A stretch of DNA of 64,000 nucleotides, from contig JAICYC010000008.1 of assembly GCA_025934395.1 (NCBI GenBank), forward strand, positions 1 to 64,000, written 5' to 3'. The notes under the pieces were generated by a model, which saw only the letters and a list, made by a program, of their open reading frames with translations, was not told where the DNA came from and made no database searches. Each line of letters starts with the position of its first letter. Positions within the stretch are counted from its first letter, which is position 1. Shown piece after piece: positions 36,567 through 45,687 of this stretch. The position numbers were made by a program, and so were the translations under genes. This DNA comes from Solirubrobacteraceae bacterium. Lineage in GTDB: Bacteria; Actinomycetota; Thermoleophilia; Solirubrobacterales; Solirubrobacteraceae.

Positions 36567-37336
36567 TGCACCCGATGTACGGCAAGGGCCTGCGTGTGCT
36601 GAGCATCGCAACGGTGGCCACCATGAGCGTGGGGCTCGCGCTCGTGTTCTTCTACGCGCCGCTCGAAGAGGAACAGGGCTTCCTCCAGAAGATCTTCTAC
36701 GTGCACGTGCCCCTCGCGATCGTCTCGCTGGCGGGGTTCATCGTGGGCGGGCTGTTCGCGATCGCGCACCTGCGCACCCGCGACCAGCGCTGGGACATGC
36801 GCTCCTACGTCGCGATCCACATGAGCCTGATCTTCGGCGTGGGAACGCTGATCACGGGCTCGATCTGGGCGAAGGGCTCCTGGGGGCACTGGTGGGTGTG
36901 GGACGAGCCCACGCTCGTGTCCTACCTGATCGTGTTCCTGCTGTACGTCACCTACCAGCCGCTGCGCTTCGCGATCGAGGACCCCGAGCGCCAGGCGCGC
37001 TACGCGTCGGTGTTCGCGATCACCGCGGGCGCGTTCGTGCCGCTGAACTTCATCGCGGTGCGCCTGTCGACGGCGTACGTGCACCCGCGCGTGCTCGGCA
37101 GCACCTCGAACCTGCCGGGCCCGATGGCGCTCACGTTCCTGGTGTGCCTGGCGGCGATCGCGCTGCTGTACACGACGCTCTGCAAATACGAGCTGACCGC
37201 GAAGCACGCGCGCGCGCAGGTGCGCGCGCTCCGCAGGCAGCTGTCGGGCGAGCGCGAGCGTGCACCGGAACGCACCCGCACGGCCGCACCGCGCCTCACC
37301 GCGCCCCACCCGAGCGTGGGCGGAGGGCACAGCTGA
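36566..37336 (+). CDS. ccmC: Heme transporter CcmC (WWD-domain protein)
   Basis: 256 residues with six predicted spans. The tryptophan-rich heme-handling motif is WGHWWVWDEP (WWD domain), flanked by histidines in IFYVHVPLA and AYVHPRVLG that ligate heme in CcmC. The C-terminal ~40 residues are a basic, proline-containing tail. CcmC presents heme to CcmE on the outer face. The start ATG overlaps the ccmB stop by one base and has GGAGG upstream. Its stop overlaps the next gene by one base. Confidence 0.92.
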   Translation: MHPMYGKGLRVLSIATVATMSVGLALVFFYAPLEEEQGFLQKIFYVHVPLAIVSLAGFIVGGLFAIAHLRTRDQRWDMRSYVAIHMSLIFGVGTLITGSIWAKGSWGHWWVWDEPTLVSYLIVFLLYVTYQPLRFAIEDPERQARYASVFAITAGAFVPLNFIAVRLSTAYVHPRVLGSTSNLPGPMALTFLVCLAAIALLYTTLCKYELTAKHARAQVRALRRQLSGERERAPERTRTAAPRLTAPHPSVGGGHS

Positions 37337-37548
37337 TGCGCGGGCTCCTGGCGGTGAGCCCCGCGCTGCCGCTCCACACCGCGGGCAGATACGTCGCGGG
37401 CGCCTACGTGGTGCTGTTCGCGCTCGTGCTGATCTACGTTGCGATCATGGCGATCCGGATGAGCAGGATCGAGCGCGAGCTGGGCGAGCTGCTGAGCGAG
37501 GCCGGGCGGCGCGAGGACGACGCCGAGACGAAGGAGCCGGTCGCGTGA
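37336..37548 (+). CDS. CcmD-like small membrane protein
   Basis: 70 residues: one membrane helix (GAYVVLFALVLIYVAIMAIRM) and a charged cytoplasmic tail (SRIERELGELLSEAG). Size, single span and position directly after ccmC fit CcmD, which helps release heme-loaded CcmE from CcmABC. Sequence conservation in this family is low, so the call relies on context. It overlaps ccmC by one base and hemA by 4 bp. Confidence 0.75.
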   Translation: MRGLLAVSPALPLHTAGRYVAGAYVVLFALVLIYVAIMAIRMSRIERELGELLSEAGRREDDAETKEPVA

Positions 37549-38888
37549 GCGAGCTGCTGGCGCTCGGGATCTCGCACAAGACCGCGCCGGTGGCGCTGCG
37601 CGAGCGCCTCGCCTTCACCGAGGGCGAGGCGAGCGAGTTCGCGCGTGAGCTGGTCGGGACGGCGGAGGTGCGCGAGGCGGTTGTGATCTCCACCTGCAAC
37701 CGCACGGAGGTCTACCTGGTGGTGGGCGACGCGGTTGCGGCGGAGTCGGACGTGCTGGGCCTGCTCGCGGGTCGCGCGCGGATCAGGCCGACGGAGCTCG
37801 CCGAAGCGATCTACTCGCCGCGAAACTGCGACACGGCGCGCCACCTGTACCGCGTCACCGCGGGTCTCGACTCGATGATCGTGGGCGAGGCGGAGATCCA
37901 GGGCCAGGTGCGGCGCGCGCACGAAGGCGCGATGGCGCAGGGCGCCACCGGACCGCTCACGAACCGGCTGTTCTCGGCGGCGCTCACCACGGGCAAGCGG
38001 GTGCGGTCCGAGACCTCGATCGGCGCGAGCCGCGTGAGCGTGCCGTCGGTCGCGGTGGACCTCGCGCAGGGCGTGCTCGGCGACCTCGCGCAGCGCCACG
38101 TGGTGATCCTCGGCGCGGGCGAGACGAGCGAGCTGACGGCGAAGGCGCTGTCGGCCCAGGGTGCGGGCACGATCTTCCTCGCCAACCGCCACGCAGACCG
38201 CGCGCTGAGCCTCGCGGAGCGCTTCGGCGGCTCCGTGGTGAGCCTCGACGAGCTGCCCGAGCAGCTCCTACGGGCGGACATCGTGCTGTGCTCGACGTCC
38301 TCGCCGCATCCGATCGTGGGGCGCGAGGAGCTCGAGATGGTGATGACCGCGCGCGAGCACCGCCCGCTGCTGCTGATCGATATCGCGGTGCCGCGCGACG
38401 TGGACCCCGCGTGCGCGGAGCTCGACGGCGTGAGCCTGTACGACATCGACGACCTGCAGGCGAACGTGGCGCGCAACCTCAGCAGTCGCGAGGAGGAGCT
38501 GCCCGCGGCACTGGAGATCGTCGAGCAGGAGATCCACCGCTTCGCGCGCTGGCTCGGCCAGCTCGACGCGCTGCCCACGGTGAGCGCGCTGCGCGAGCAC
38601 GGCGACGAGCTCGTCGAACAGGTGCTCGCTGAGAACGCCGGCCGCTGGGAGTCGGCCTCGCCGCGCGACATCGCGCGGGTGGAGGCGATCGCGCGGGCGG
38701 TGATGGGGCGCCTGCTGCACGAGCCGACGATTCGCCTGCGCAGCCTGAGCAGCGATCGCGGCCACGCGAGCCTCGAGATCGTGCGCGAGCTGTTCGGGCT
38801 GCGCGAGGACGCGCCGCTCGAGAACGAGCAGCCGGCGGAGCTGGCCGAGGTGCACGACCTGCAGGTGCGCCAGCGACGCGAGCGCTGA
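37545..38888 (+). CDS. hemA: Glutamyl-tRNA reductase
   Basis: 447 residues. The N-terminal LLALGISHKTAPVALRERL, catalytic Cys in ISTCNRTEVYLV, and the substrate/NADPH regions AGLDSMIVGEAEIQGQVRRA and VVILGAGETSELTAKAL are all conserved. DIAVPRDVDP follows. The C-terminal dimerisation helix ends at LFGL. It makes glutamate-1-semialdehyde, the first committed step of the C5 tetrapyrrole route. GTG start overlaps the previous stop (GTGA). Its stop overlaps hemC (TGATG). Confidence 0.97.
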   Translation: MSELLALGISHKTAPVALRERLAFTEGEASEFARELVGTAEVREAVVISTCNRTEVYLVVGDAVAAESDVLGLLAGRARIRPTELAEAIYSPRNCDTARHLYRVTAGLDSMIVGEAEIQGQVRRAHEGAMAQGATGPLTNRLFSAALTTGKRVRSETSIGASRVSVPSVAVDLAQGVLGDLAQRHVVILGAGETSELTAKALSAQGAGTIFLANRHADRALSLAERFGGSVVSLDELPEQLLRADIVLCSTSSPHPIVGREELEMVMTAREHRPLLLIDIAVPRDVDPACAELDGVSLYDIDDLQANVARNLSSREEELPAALEIVEQEIHRFARWLGQLDALPTVSALREHGDELVEQVLAENAGRWESASPRDIARVEAIARAVMGRLLHEPTIRLRSLSSDRGHASLEIVRELFGLREDAPLENEQPAELAEVHDLQVRQRRER

Positions 38889-39796
38889 TGCGGCTCGGCA
38901 CGCGGCGCAGCGCGCTCGCGCTCGCGCAGGCCGAGCAGGTCGCAGCGATGCTGAGGGAGGCGGGCGAGGAGGTCGAGGTGGTCCCGCTGGCCACGAGCGG
39001 CGACGGCGGCGCGCCCGCCACAGACAAGACCCGCTGGGTGGACGCGCTCGAGGAGGCGCTCCTCGACGATGCGATCGACCTCGCCGTGCACTCGGCCAAG
39101 GACGTGCCGGGCGCGCTCGCGGCGGGGCTCGCGCTGCTCGGCGCGCCCGCTCGCGCCACGATCGGGGACGCGCTCTGCGGGGCGCGCGGGATCGACGATC
39201 TCGAGCCCCACGCGCGGGTGGGCACGAGCAGCCTGCGCCGGATCGCGCAGCTGCGCGCTGCGCGCGAGGATCTCGACGTGGTCTCGCTGCGCGGCAACGT
39301 CGACACGCGCCTGCGACGGTTGCGCGAACACCATGACGGGGTGACGGCGATCGTCCTCGCCCGCGCGGGCCTCGACCGCCTCGGGCGCGGCGAGGAGGCA
39401 ACGGGCGCGCTGGACCCCGAGCGGTTCGTGCCCGCGCCCGGCCAGGGCGCGCTCGCGCTGCAGGGCCGGGCCGAGGACGCGGACGCGCGGCGTGCGGCTG
39501 CTGCGATCGGCGAGGAGCAGACGCTCACCTGCCTGCTCGCCGAGCGAGCGCTCGCGCGCGCGCTCGGTGCGAGCTGCCACACGCCCCTCGGCGCGCACGC
39601 GCGTGCGTCGGGCGACGGGCTCCGGCTGCGCGCGTGGGTCGGGCTGCCCGACGGATCGGAGTGGATCGCCGACGAGGTGCGCGGGGCCGCCACCGAACCC
39701 GACGCGCTCGGGGCACTCGGCGCCGAGCGCCTCGCCGCGGTTGGCGCGCGCGAGCTGCTCTCCCGCGCGGAGGAGATGGCGGTCGCGGGTGCCTGA
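38888..39796 (+). CDS. hemC: Hydroxymethylbilane synthase (porphobilinogen deaminase)
   Basis: 302 residues. MRLGTRRSALALAQAEQV start, HSAKDVPG, VGTSSLRRIAQLRAAR, and LRGNVDTRL are the conserved blocks. The dipyrromethane-cofactor cysteine is in LGASCHTPLG. Converts porphobilinogen to hydroxymethylbilane for the HemD domain of the next gene. One-base overlap with hemA, 8-bp overlap with the CobA-HemD gene. Confidence 0.97.
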   Translation: MRLGTRRSALALAQAEQVAAMLREAGEEVEVVPLATSGDGGAPATDKTRWVDALEEALLDDAIDLAVHSAKDVPGALAAGLALLGAPARATIGDALCGARGIDDLEPHARVGTSSLRRIAQLRAAREDLDVVSLRGNVDTRLRRLREHHDGVTAIVLARAGLDRLGRGEEATGALDPERFVPAPGQGALALQGRAEDADARRAAAAIGEEQTLTCLLAERALARALGASCHTPLGAHARASGDGLRLRAWVGLPDGSEWIADEVRGAATEPDALGALGAERLAAVGARELLSRAEEMAVAGA

Positions 39797-41321
39797 GGCC
39801 CCGCAGGGGTCCGGCGTGGTGCACCTCGTGGGGGCGGGGCCGGGAGACCCGTCGCTGATGACCCGCCGCGCGCTCGAGCTGATCGCCCGGGCGGACGTGA
39901 TCGTCTACGACCGCCTGATCCCCGACGAGGCCCTCGCGGGCGCTCGCGCGGACGCCGAGCTGCTGTACGTGGGCAAGGAGGGCGGCGGCGACTCCGTTCC
40001 CCAGGAGCACACCGAGCGGCTGCTGCTGGAGCGCGCGCGAGCGGGCGCGACGGTGGTGCGGTTGAAGGGCGGCGACCCGTTCGTGTTCGGGCGCGGCGGC
40101 GAGGAGGCCCTCGCCCTGCGTGCGGCGGGCATCCGCTACGAGGTGGTGCCCGGCGTGACCGCGGGCGTGGCGGCGAGCGCGTACGCGGGCATCCCCGTGA
40201 CCCACCGCGGGCTCGCCGGAGCGGTTGCGCTGGTGACGGGGCGCAGCCGCGACGACGCGCCCGGGTCGCTCGACTGGGCTGCGCTGGCCGGGTTCCCGGG
40301 GACGCTCGTGTTCTACATGGGCGTCTCGAGCCTGCCGCAGATCGCGAGCGGGCTGATCGGCGCGGGACGCGACGCCCACGAGCCGGCCGCGATCGTCGAA
40401 GCTGGCACGCTGCCGCAGCAGCGAACTGTGCTCGGCTCGCTCGCGACGATCGCCCAGGAGGCCGAGCGGGCGCGGGTGCGCGCACCGTCGATCACGATCG
40501 TGGGCGCGGTCGCGGGCCTCGCCGAGGAGCTCGCGTGGCTGCGAGGAGGGCCGCTTGCGGGCACGACCGTGGCGGTGACGCGTGCGCGTGCGCAGGCGAG
40601 CGGGCTCGCGCGCCGCCTGCAGGAGCTGGGCGCGCGGGTGATCCAGGCGCCCGTGATCAGGATCGAGCCGTTGCCGCTCCAGCCGCTGGACCCGAGCGGC
40701 TACGACCTGGTGTGCGTGACGAGCGCGAATGCCGCAGAGATCCTCTACGAGCGCCTCGTTGCGGGCGGGCGTGACGCCCGCTCGCTCGCAGGCGCGAAGC
40801 TCGCGGCCGTGGGCCCCGCGACGGCGGAGGCACTCGCGCGGCGCGGGCTGCGCGCCGATGTCACCGGCGAGCGCGCGGTGGCGGAGTCGCTCCTCGACGC
40901 GCTCGCGGACGTGCCGGTCACACGCGCGCTCGTCGCTCGCGCGCGAGAGGCGCGCGACGTGGTGCCCGACGGGCTGCGCGCGCGGGGCGCGGCGGTGGAC
41001 GTGCTCGAGCTCTACCGGACGGTCGCCGAGCCGCTGGGCGAGCGCGAGCGCGAGCACGCCGCTGCAGCGGACTACGTCACGTTCACCTCGTCCTCCACGG
41101 TGCGCCACTTCCTCAGCGCGATCGGCTCGGCGCAGGCGCTCTCGCCCGGCACGCGGCTGGTGTCGATCGGCCCCGTCACGAGCTCGACGCTGCGCGAGCA
41201 CGGCCTGGAGGCGCACGTCGAGGCCGAGCGCCACGACGTGGACGGCGTGGTCGCCGCGCTCCTCGCCGACGTGGCCGGTGCCGGGACGGCCCGTGCGTCC
41301 TCGGGGGGAACGCGCACGTGA
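39789..41321 (+). CDS. Uroporphyrinogen-III C-methyltransferase / uroporphyrinogen-III synthase fusion (CobA-HemD)
   Basis: 510 residues in two parts. Residues 1-~255 are the SAM-dependent methyltransferase: VHLVGAGPGDPSLMTRRALE, VVRLKGGDPFVFGRGGEEA, VVPGVTAGVAASAYAGIPVT. Residues ~258-510 are uroporphyrinogen-III synthase: GTTVAVTRARAQASGLARRL, VTSANAAEILYERL, and FTSSSTVRHFLSAIG. The fusion closes the ring to uroporphyrinogen III and methylates it to precorrin-2, substrate of the Met8-like protein at the operon start. So the operon can supply both heme and siroheme branches. GTG start overlapping hemC; stop overlaps birA. Confidence 0.95.
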   Translation: MPEAPQGSGVVHLVGAGPGDPSLMTRRALELIARADVIVYDRLIPDEALAGARADAELLYVGKEGGGDSVPQEHTERLLLERARAGATVVRLKGGDPFVFGRGGEEALALRAAGIRYEVVPGVTAGVAASAYAGIPVTHRGLAGAVALVTGRSRDDAPGSLDWAALAGFPGTLVFYMGVSSLPQIASGLIGAGRDAHEPAAIVEAGTLPQQRTVLGSLATIAQEAERARVRAPSITIVGAVAGLAEELAWLRGGPLAGTTVAVTRARAQASGLARRLQELGARVIQAPVIRIEPLPLQPLDPSGYDLVCVTSANAAEILYERLVAGGRDARSLAGAKLAAVGPATAEALARRGLRADVTGERAVAESLLDALADVPVTRALVARAREARDVVPDGLRARGAAVDVLELYRTVAEPLGEREREHAAAADYVTFTSSSTVRHFLSAIGSAQALSPGTRLVSIGPVTSSTLREHGLEAHVEAERHDVDGVVAALLADVAGAGTARASSGGTRT

Positions 41322-42082
41322 GCGCGCCGCTCGGCGCGCCCCGCATCCACCTGCGCGTGACCGACTCCACGAACGAGCGCGCGCGAGCGCTCGCGGCGGC
41401 GGGGGCCGCCGGCGGCACGCTGGTGACGGCTTCGGAGCAGACCGCGGGGCGCGGGCGCCAGGGACGGCGCTGGTCGGCGCCGCGCGGGAGCGCGCTGCTG
41501 ATGTCGGTCGTCCTGCGCGATGCGCCCGCGCTGCTGCCGCTGATGTCCGCGCTCGCGGTGTGCGACGTCGTGGGCGCCGACGCGTCGATCAAGTGGCCCA
41601 ACGACGTGCTGCTTCCCCGCGAGGACACGCCCGTGGGGCTGGCGAAGGTGGCCGGCATCCTCGCGGAGGGGCGCCCGCGCGAGGGCTGGATCGTGCTGGG
41701 GATCGGCGTGAACGTGGCGGTGGCGCTCGAGGAGCTCCCGGCGGAGCTCAGCGCGGGGGAGCCCGGCCGTCTCCCGGCGGCGACCCTCGCCCGCCCCCGC
41801 ACGGACGTGGAGGTCGTGCTCGCGGAGCTGCTGGGCGCGCTGGAGGGCCGGCTGGGCGCGAGCGCGGAGCAGACGCTCGCGGCTTGGCGCGAGCGCGACG
41901 CGCTCCACGGCCGCGAGATCTCCTGGACCGCGACACCGGGTGGCGCGGCGCGTTGCGGGATCGCGGAAGGGATCGACGGCGAGGGCCGGCTCGTGGTGGC
42001 GCTCGGGGACGGGGGCCGCACGGCGCTCGGCGCGGGCGAGGTCCACCTCGGCCCGCTGGTGCCGCGGCAGGTGCCCGGCTAG
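41318..42082 (+). CDS. birA: Biotin--[acetyl-CoA-carboxylase] ligase, short form
   Basis: 254 residues. The ATP/biotin site SEQTAGRGRQGRRW, RGSALLMSVVLR, IKWPNDVLL and VAGILAE are intact, and a small C-terminal SH3-like domain follows. There is no N-terminal helix-turn-helix, so it attaches biotin to carboxylases but is not a BirA-type repressor. It is coupled to cobA-hemD by a 4-bp overlap, an unusual end to a tetrapyrrole operon. GTG start. Convergent with the helicase gene, 4 bp apart. Confidence 0.93.
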   Translation: MSAPLGAPRIHLRVTDSTNERARALAAAGAAGGTLVTASEQTAGRGRQGRRWSAPRGSALLMSVVLRDAPALLPLMSALAVCDVVGADASIKWPNDVLLPREDTPVGLAKVAGILAEGRPREGWIVLGIGVNVAVALEELPAELSAGEPGRLPAATLARPRTDVEVVLAELLGALEGRLGASAEQTLAAWRERDALHGREISWTATPGGAARCGIAEGIDGEGRLVVALGDGGRTALGAGEVHLGPLVPRQVPG

Positions 42083-42086
42083 GGCG

Positions 42087-44900
42087 TCAGTCGAGCTGCT
42101 CTGCAGGGGCGGGCGCCGATGCGCGGCGGCCTGCAGGCCGGCCCGCGTCGCGACCGGAGCGCTCGGCGGAGTCGCCGTTCTCCCCCGGCCGGTTGCCGTT
42201 GGCGCGCGAGGGATCGAGAGCCTCGGCGACGATCTCCTGGCCGGGCGTGCGCGCTCCGCCGTTGCCGGCGGCCTGCTTGGCCTTGCGCCGCCGGCGCGCG
42301 TTGCGCGCGCGGCGCTTGGGGAAGTTGCGCAGCAGCTCGCGCGCGAGCGCGGGCGGCTTGCGCGCCATCCGCGTGCGGGCGCCGCGCAGCGCCTCCTCCG
42401 CCTCGGGCGTGTGGGCGAGCGCGGCTGCGAGCAGCGCGGCTGCGAGACGCCGGTCCTGCTTGCGCGCGGCGTGGATCAGCCGGCGCGCGTTGCGCGCGTG
42501 GGCGCCGCCGGCCGAGTTGACGAGCAGCCCCAGCAGACGCTTGGTCTCGGGCCAGCGCTGCACGGCGTACTCCTCGTGCACGTCGCGTGTGTACTCGGCG
42601 AGTCGCCAGATCCACGCGTTGGCCTGGTCGCGCCGGCCGATGCGGCGCTCGACGAGCGCGCGCAGCATGATCTTGGTGGCCTCCTTGCGCTCGTCGCGAG
42701 GCCAGCCGCCGATGATGTCGATCGCGGTGTCGAACGCGTCGGGGTCGCGCAGCGCGGCGATGTCGGCGAGCGCGCGCAGCCGCAGCTGCGCGTTCTTGTT
42801 GCGCTGCACCGCTGTGATCAGGAAGCGGCCCTTGAGCTCGCCAGTGCGGTCGAAGTGGAGCATCGCCCGCGCGCGCCGCCAGCCGTTGGGCGCGACCCGC
42901 GCCCCGGCGAGCGCTGCCCAGACGTGCTGCTCGCCGTAGTCCAGGTGCTCGACGGCGATCCGCCACAGCTCGCGCTCGAAGACGGCGAACCGCCGCTCCT
43001 CCTCGGCGCAGACGGGGAGCACACGCCGCTCCACGCGCATCCGCCGCCCGCGGCCCCGGCGGACGGGCCCGACGACGATCGCGCCGCCCCGGTACACGTC
43101 GCGGTCGAGCAGCGAGTGCAGCGTGACCACGGGGTCGTCGTGCTTGGTGGCGGGGTGCACGAAGTCGACGACGAGGCCGGCCTCCTTGCCGGGATGACGT
43201 CGGGTGACCCGCCCCACGCGCTGCTGGTAGATGCGCTTGGATGCGGTGGGCGCGAGATGCACGCACACGGTGGCGCGCGGGCTGTTCCATCCCTCGGCGA
43301 GCAGCTGCGCGTTGATCAGCACGTCCACGTCGCCGCGCTCGTAGCGCGCGAGGATCTCTACGAGCTCGCGCTTGGGAGTCTCGCCGGAGACCGCCTGCGC
43401 CTTGATGTTCTCGGCGCGAAATGCTTCGGCGAGGTTGTAGGCGTGACGCACGCCCGCGGCGTAGACGACGCCGGGGACGCCGTTGAAGCGGGTCTTGTAC
43501 AGGTTCGCCACGGCAAGGTTGAACGGCTGCTGGTCGAGGAGTTTGGCGAGCTCGTCCTGGTCGAACTCGGTGTCCACCTCGCCGCGGCGCAGCGGCACCT
43601 TGGCGATCGTCCGCACCCCCACGCCGGGCGAGATGCGCACGCACCGCAATGGCGCGATCACACCGCGACGAGCGGCCTGCGCAAGGTCGAAGCGCGAGGT
43701 CTGCGTGGGGAACAGATCCGTGACGTGGCGCGCGATCAACGCGCCCGTTGCGGTCATGCCGATGAAGATCGGGCCGGTCCAGTTGCGGATCGCGGCGCTC
43801 GTCTTCTCGCCGAGCGCGGTGTGCGCCTCGTCGCAGATCACGATCGTGTAGGCGCTCGAGATCTTGCCGGCGTTGCGCACGAACCACTGGTAGGTCTCGA
43901 CCGTCACAGGTCCGCGGCCACCCACCTTCGAGGAGTCCTCGCCCTTGAGCAGCGGCCGGCTGATGCGCTTGGCGTACCCGCGGTCGCGCAGCTCGCCGTT
44001 GAACTGGTCGACGAGGTTCCGCCGGTGGGTGAGGATCAGCACGCCCCCGGTCTGCGAGGCCTCCACGAAGCCGAGCGCGGCGACGGTCTTGCCGGCACCG
44101 GTGGCGTGCTCGAACCAGAAGCGCTTGGCGGCGTTCGGGTCCTCGGGCAGCTCGCCGAGCTGCTCCTCCTCGTCCTCGTCCTCGATCCAGTCGCGCGGCT
44201 CCTCGTCGGACTCGGCCTCGGCCTCGGGCTCCTCGTCCTCGTCCTCGTCGGTCTCGCCGTCGAGGCCCTCGTCGAGATCGTCCTCGTCGTCCTCGTCCTC
44301 GTCCTCGTCGGGGGCCGCACGCGCGACCGGGCCGAGCTCGTCGTCGTCGTCGAACTCGTCGTCGTCCTCGTCCTCGTCGGGCTCCTCGTCCTCCTCGTCG
44401 TCCTCGGCGACGGGCTCGTCCTCCGAGAGGGTCGCGGGCGCAGCGTCAGCTCGCTCGTCCCCCTCGTCGTCGGGGCCGAGGATGTCTGCGCTCGCGAGCA
44501 GCGCGGGCGAGGCGGCGCTGCCACCGTCGCCGTTGCTGCTGCGCTGCGCCTCGGCGAGCAGCGCGGTGAGCGTGCCCGACAGCGCGTCGACCTGGTGGGC
44601 GGACAGGACGGTGCCGTCGACGAGCGTCGGCTCCTCCTCGGACATCAGCCGTTCCAGGCCGAGGAGCAGCGAGAACTCGCGCCGCCATGCGGTGGAGGGG
44701 ATCTTCGCCTTGGGGTCCTCGGCGAGCTCGGCGAGCGCGCGGTCGAGCGCGCGCCTGCGCGGCGTGCCGGCGGCGAGCACCACGGCAGCGTCCTCGCCGT
44801 CGTGCAGGAAGCTCTCGCGCACGAGCTTCTCAGCCCGCGTGATTTCAGCGGAGTTCGGAATGGACGCGGCCCCGAGGGCCACTTGAGTGGACTCGGCCAT
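42087..44900 (-). CDS. Superfamily 2 DNA/RNA helicase with large acidic insertion
   Basis: 937 residues from the ATG at 44900 (in-frame ATGs reach 45050 but would overlap the divergent gene's leader). Helicase motifs: I ATGAGKTVAAL, Ia LTHRRNLVDQF, II ICDEAHTAL, III GMTATG, V INAQLLAEGWNSPRA, VI QQRVGRVTRR, with both RecA domains present. A helicase-like LSAHQVDALSGTLTALL lies ~110 residues before motif I. Between them sits an Asp/Glu tract (44165-44430). The C-terminal ~350 residues are basic and helical, ending RRRRKAKQ. Acidic insertion and basic tail could interact. Exact role (repair, RNA remodelling, defence) is not readable. Type III restriction-like helicases share the motifs, but no methylase is nearby. 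Confidence 0.85.
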   Translation of the reverse strand: MAESTQVALGAASIPNSAEITRAEKLVRESFLHDGEDAAVVLAAGTPRRRALDRALAELAEDPKAKIPSTAWRREFSLLLGLERLMSEEEPTLVDGTVLSAHQVDALSGTLTALLAEAQRSSNGDGGSAASPALLASADILGPDDEGDERADAAPATLSEDEPVAEDDEEDEEPDEDEDDDEFDDDDELGPVARAAPDEDEDEDDEDDLDEGLDGETDEDEDEEPEAEAESDEEPRDWIEDEDEEEQLGELPEDPNAAKRFWFEHATGAGKTVAALGFVEASQTGGVLILTHRRNLVDQFNGELRDRGYAKRISRPLLKGEDSSKVGGRGPVTVETYQWFVRNAGKISSAYTIVICDEAHTALGEKTSAAIRNWTGPIFIGMTATGALIARHVTDLFPTQTSRFDLAQAARRGVIAPLRCVRISPGVGVRTIAKVPLRRGEVDTEFDQDELAKLLDQQPFNLAVANLYKTRFNGVPGVVYAAGVRHAYNLAEAFRAENIKAQAVSGETPKRELVEILARYERGDVDVLINAQLLAEGWNSPRATVCVHLAPTASKRIYQQRVGRVTRRHPGKEAGLVVDFVHPATKHDDPVVTLHSLLDRDVYRGGAIVVGPVRRGRGRRMRVERRVLPVCAEEERRFAVFERELWRIAVEHLDYGEQHVWAALAGARVAPNGWRRARAMLHFDRTGELKGRFLITAVQRNKNAQLRLRALADIAALRDPDAFDTAIDIIGGWPRDERKEATKIMLRALVERRIGRRDQANAWIWRLAEYTRDVHEEYAVQRWPETKRLLGLLVNSAGGAHARNARRLIHAARKQDRRLAAALLAAALAHTPEAEEALRGARTRMARKPPALARELLRNFPKRRARNARRRRKAKQAAGNGGARTPGQEIVAEALDPSRANGNRPGENGDSAERSGRDAGRPAGRRASAPAPAEQLD
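44165..44430 (-). repeat. Low-complexity Asp/Glu-coding tract
   Basis: Degenerate GAC/GAG triplet repeats (seen as gtc/ctc on the plus strand) encode runs such as EDDEEDEEPDEDEDDDEFDD. The tract lies inside the helicase gene and may vary in length between strains by replication slippage. Confidence 0.8.
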
Positions 44901-45097
44901 GAAGGCTCTGGACTTCGAGACAAAGCCGCTGAGCAAAGGCTCTCGATTGGCGGCTTGGATGAGGCTGGCGCCCGATTGGCGCTGACCGCCGGGCACCAAC
45001 GCGGCCCGGCTCCCTTCGTAGACCCAGGATATAGCACGTGCACGTCGCATTGAAGGGCGTGCGATCCACGATGGAGCTATCTGCGACGCTTAGCGCG

Positions 45098-45685
45098 ATG
45101 ACGCCAGCGCGCCTGTTGATCGCAGCGGCCGCCCTGGGGTTGCTGGCGCTGCTGGTGGTGGGGCTGACCGAGCTGCACAGCTCCCCGTCGAGCAGCCCCG
45201 AGAAGCTCACGCGGGCGCAGACGCGCGAACGCCTGCGGGGCTCCCCCGCTGAGCTCGCTGCGCTGCACGACCAAGCGGGCGAGCTGCTCGGCGGCGGGCT
45301 GAACGCGCTGCGAGCGCGGCTGCGCGCGCTGCGCGGCGAGCCGGTGGTGCTGAACAAGTGGGCGTCGTGGTGCGGGCCGTGCCGCGCCGAGTTCGGCGCG
45401 TTCCAGCGCGCGTCGGTGGCGATGGGGCGCAGGGTGGCGTTCGTGGGCGTGGACTCGGGCGACACGAGCCGCGCGGACGCGAGCGCGTTCCTGCGCAGCT
45501 TCCCGGTGAGCTACCCGAGCTACTACGACCAGAGCGGTCGGGCGGGGCTGGCGCTCACCGACTCCACGTTCACGCCCGTGACGGTGTTCTACAACCGCGC
45601 TGGTGCGCGCTACATCCACCAGGGCCCCTACCCGAGCGCGGCGAAGCTCGAAGCGGACGTGCACCGCTACGCGCTGGCGGGGTAG
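45098..45685 (+). CDS. Membrane-anchored TlpA/ResA-type thioredoxin
   Basis: 195 residues from ATG 45098 (another in-frame ATG at 45071 possible). An N-terminal signal-anchor (LLIAAAALGLLALLVVGL) precedes a Ser-rich linker. The thioredoxin domain has VVLNKWASWCGPCRAEF with a CxxC active site and the cis-Pro in TFTPVTVFYN. TlpA/ResA-like proteins reduce apocytochrome c or other exported thiols, which fits the ccm operon ~8 kb away. VGVDSGDTSRADASAFLRSF is typical of the family. GACGCT ends 7 nt before the chosen ATG. Confidence 0.88.
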   Translation: MTPARLLIAAAALGLLALLVVGLTELHSSPSSSPEKLTRAQTRERLRGSPAELAALHDQAGELLGGGLNALRARLRALRGEPVVLNKWASWCGPCRAEFGAFQRASVAMGRRVAFVGVDSGDTSRADASAFLRSFPVSYPSYYDQSGRAGLALTDSTFTPVTVFYNRAGARYIHQGPYPSAAKLEADVHRYALAG

Positions 45686-45687
45686 CG

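Noticed and set aside
44165-44430. CRISPR-like or satellite array in the acidic tract
   Set aside because: It is a degenerate triplet tract inside a coding frame with no spacers.
42087-45050. Helicase as part of a restriction or defence island
   Set aside because: Neighbours are biotin ligase, thioredoxin and galT; no methylase, nuclease or other defence gene is present.
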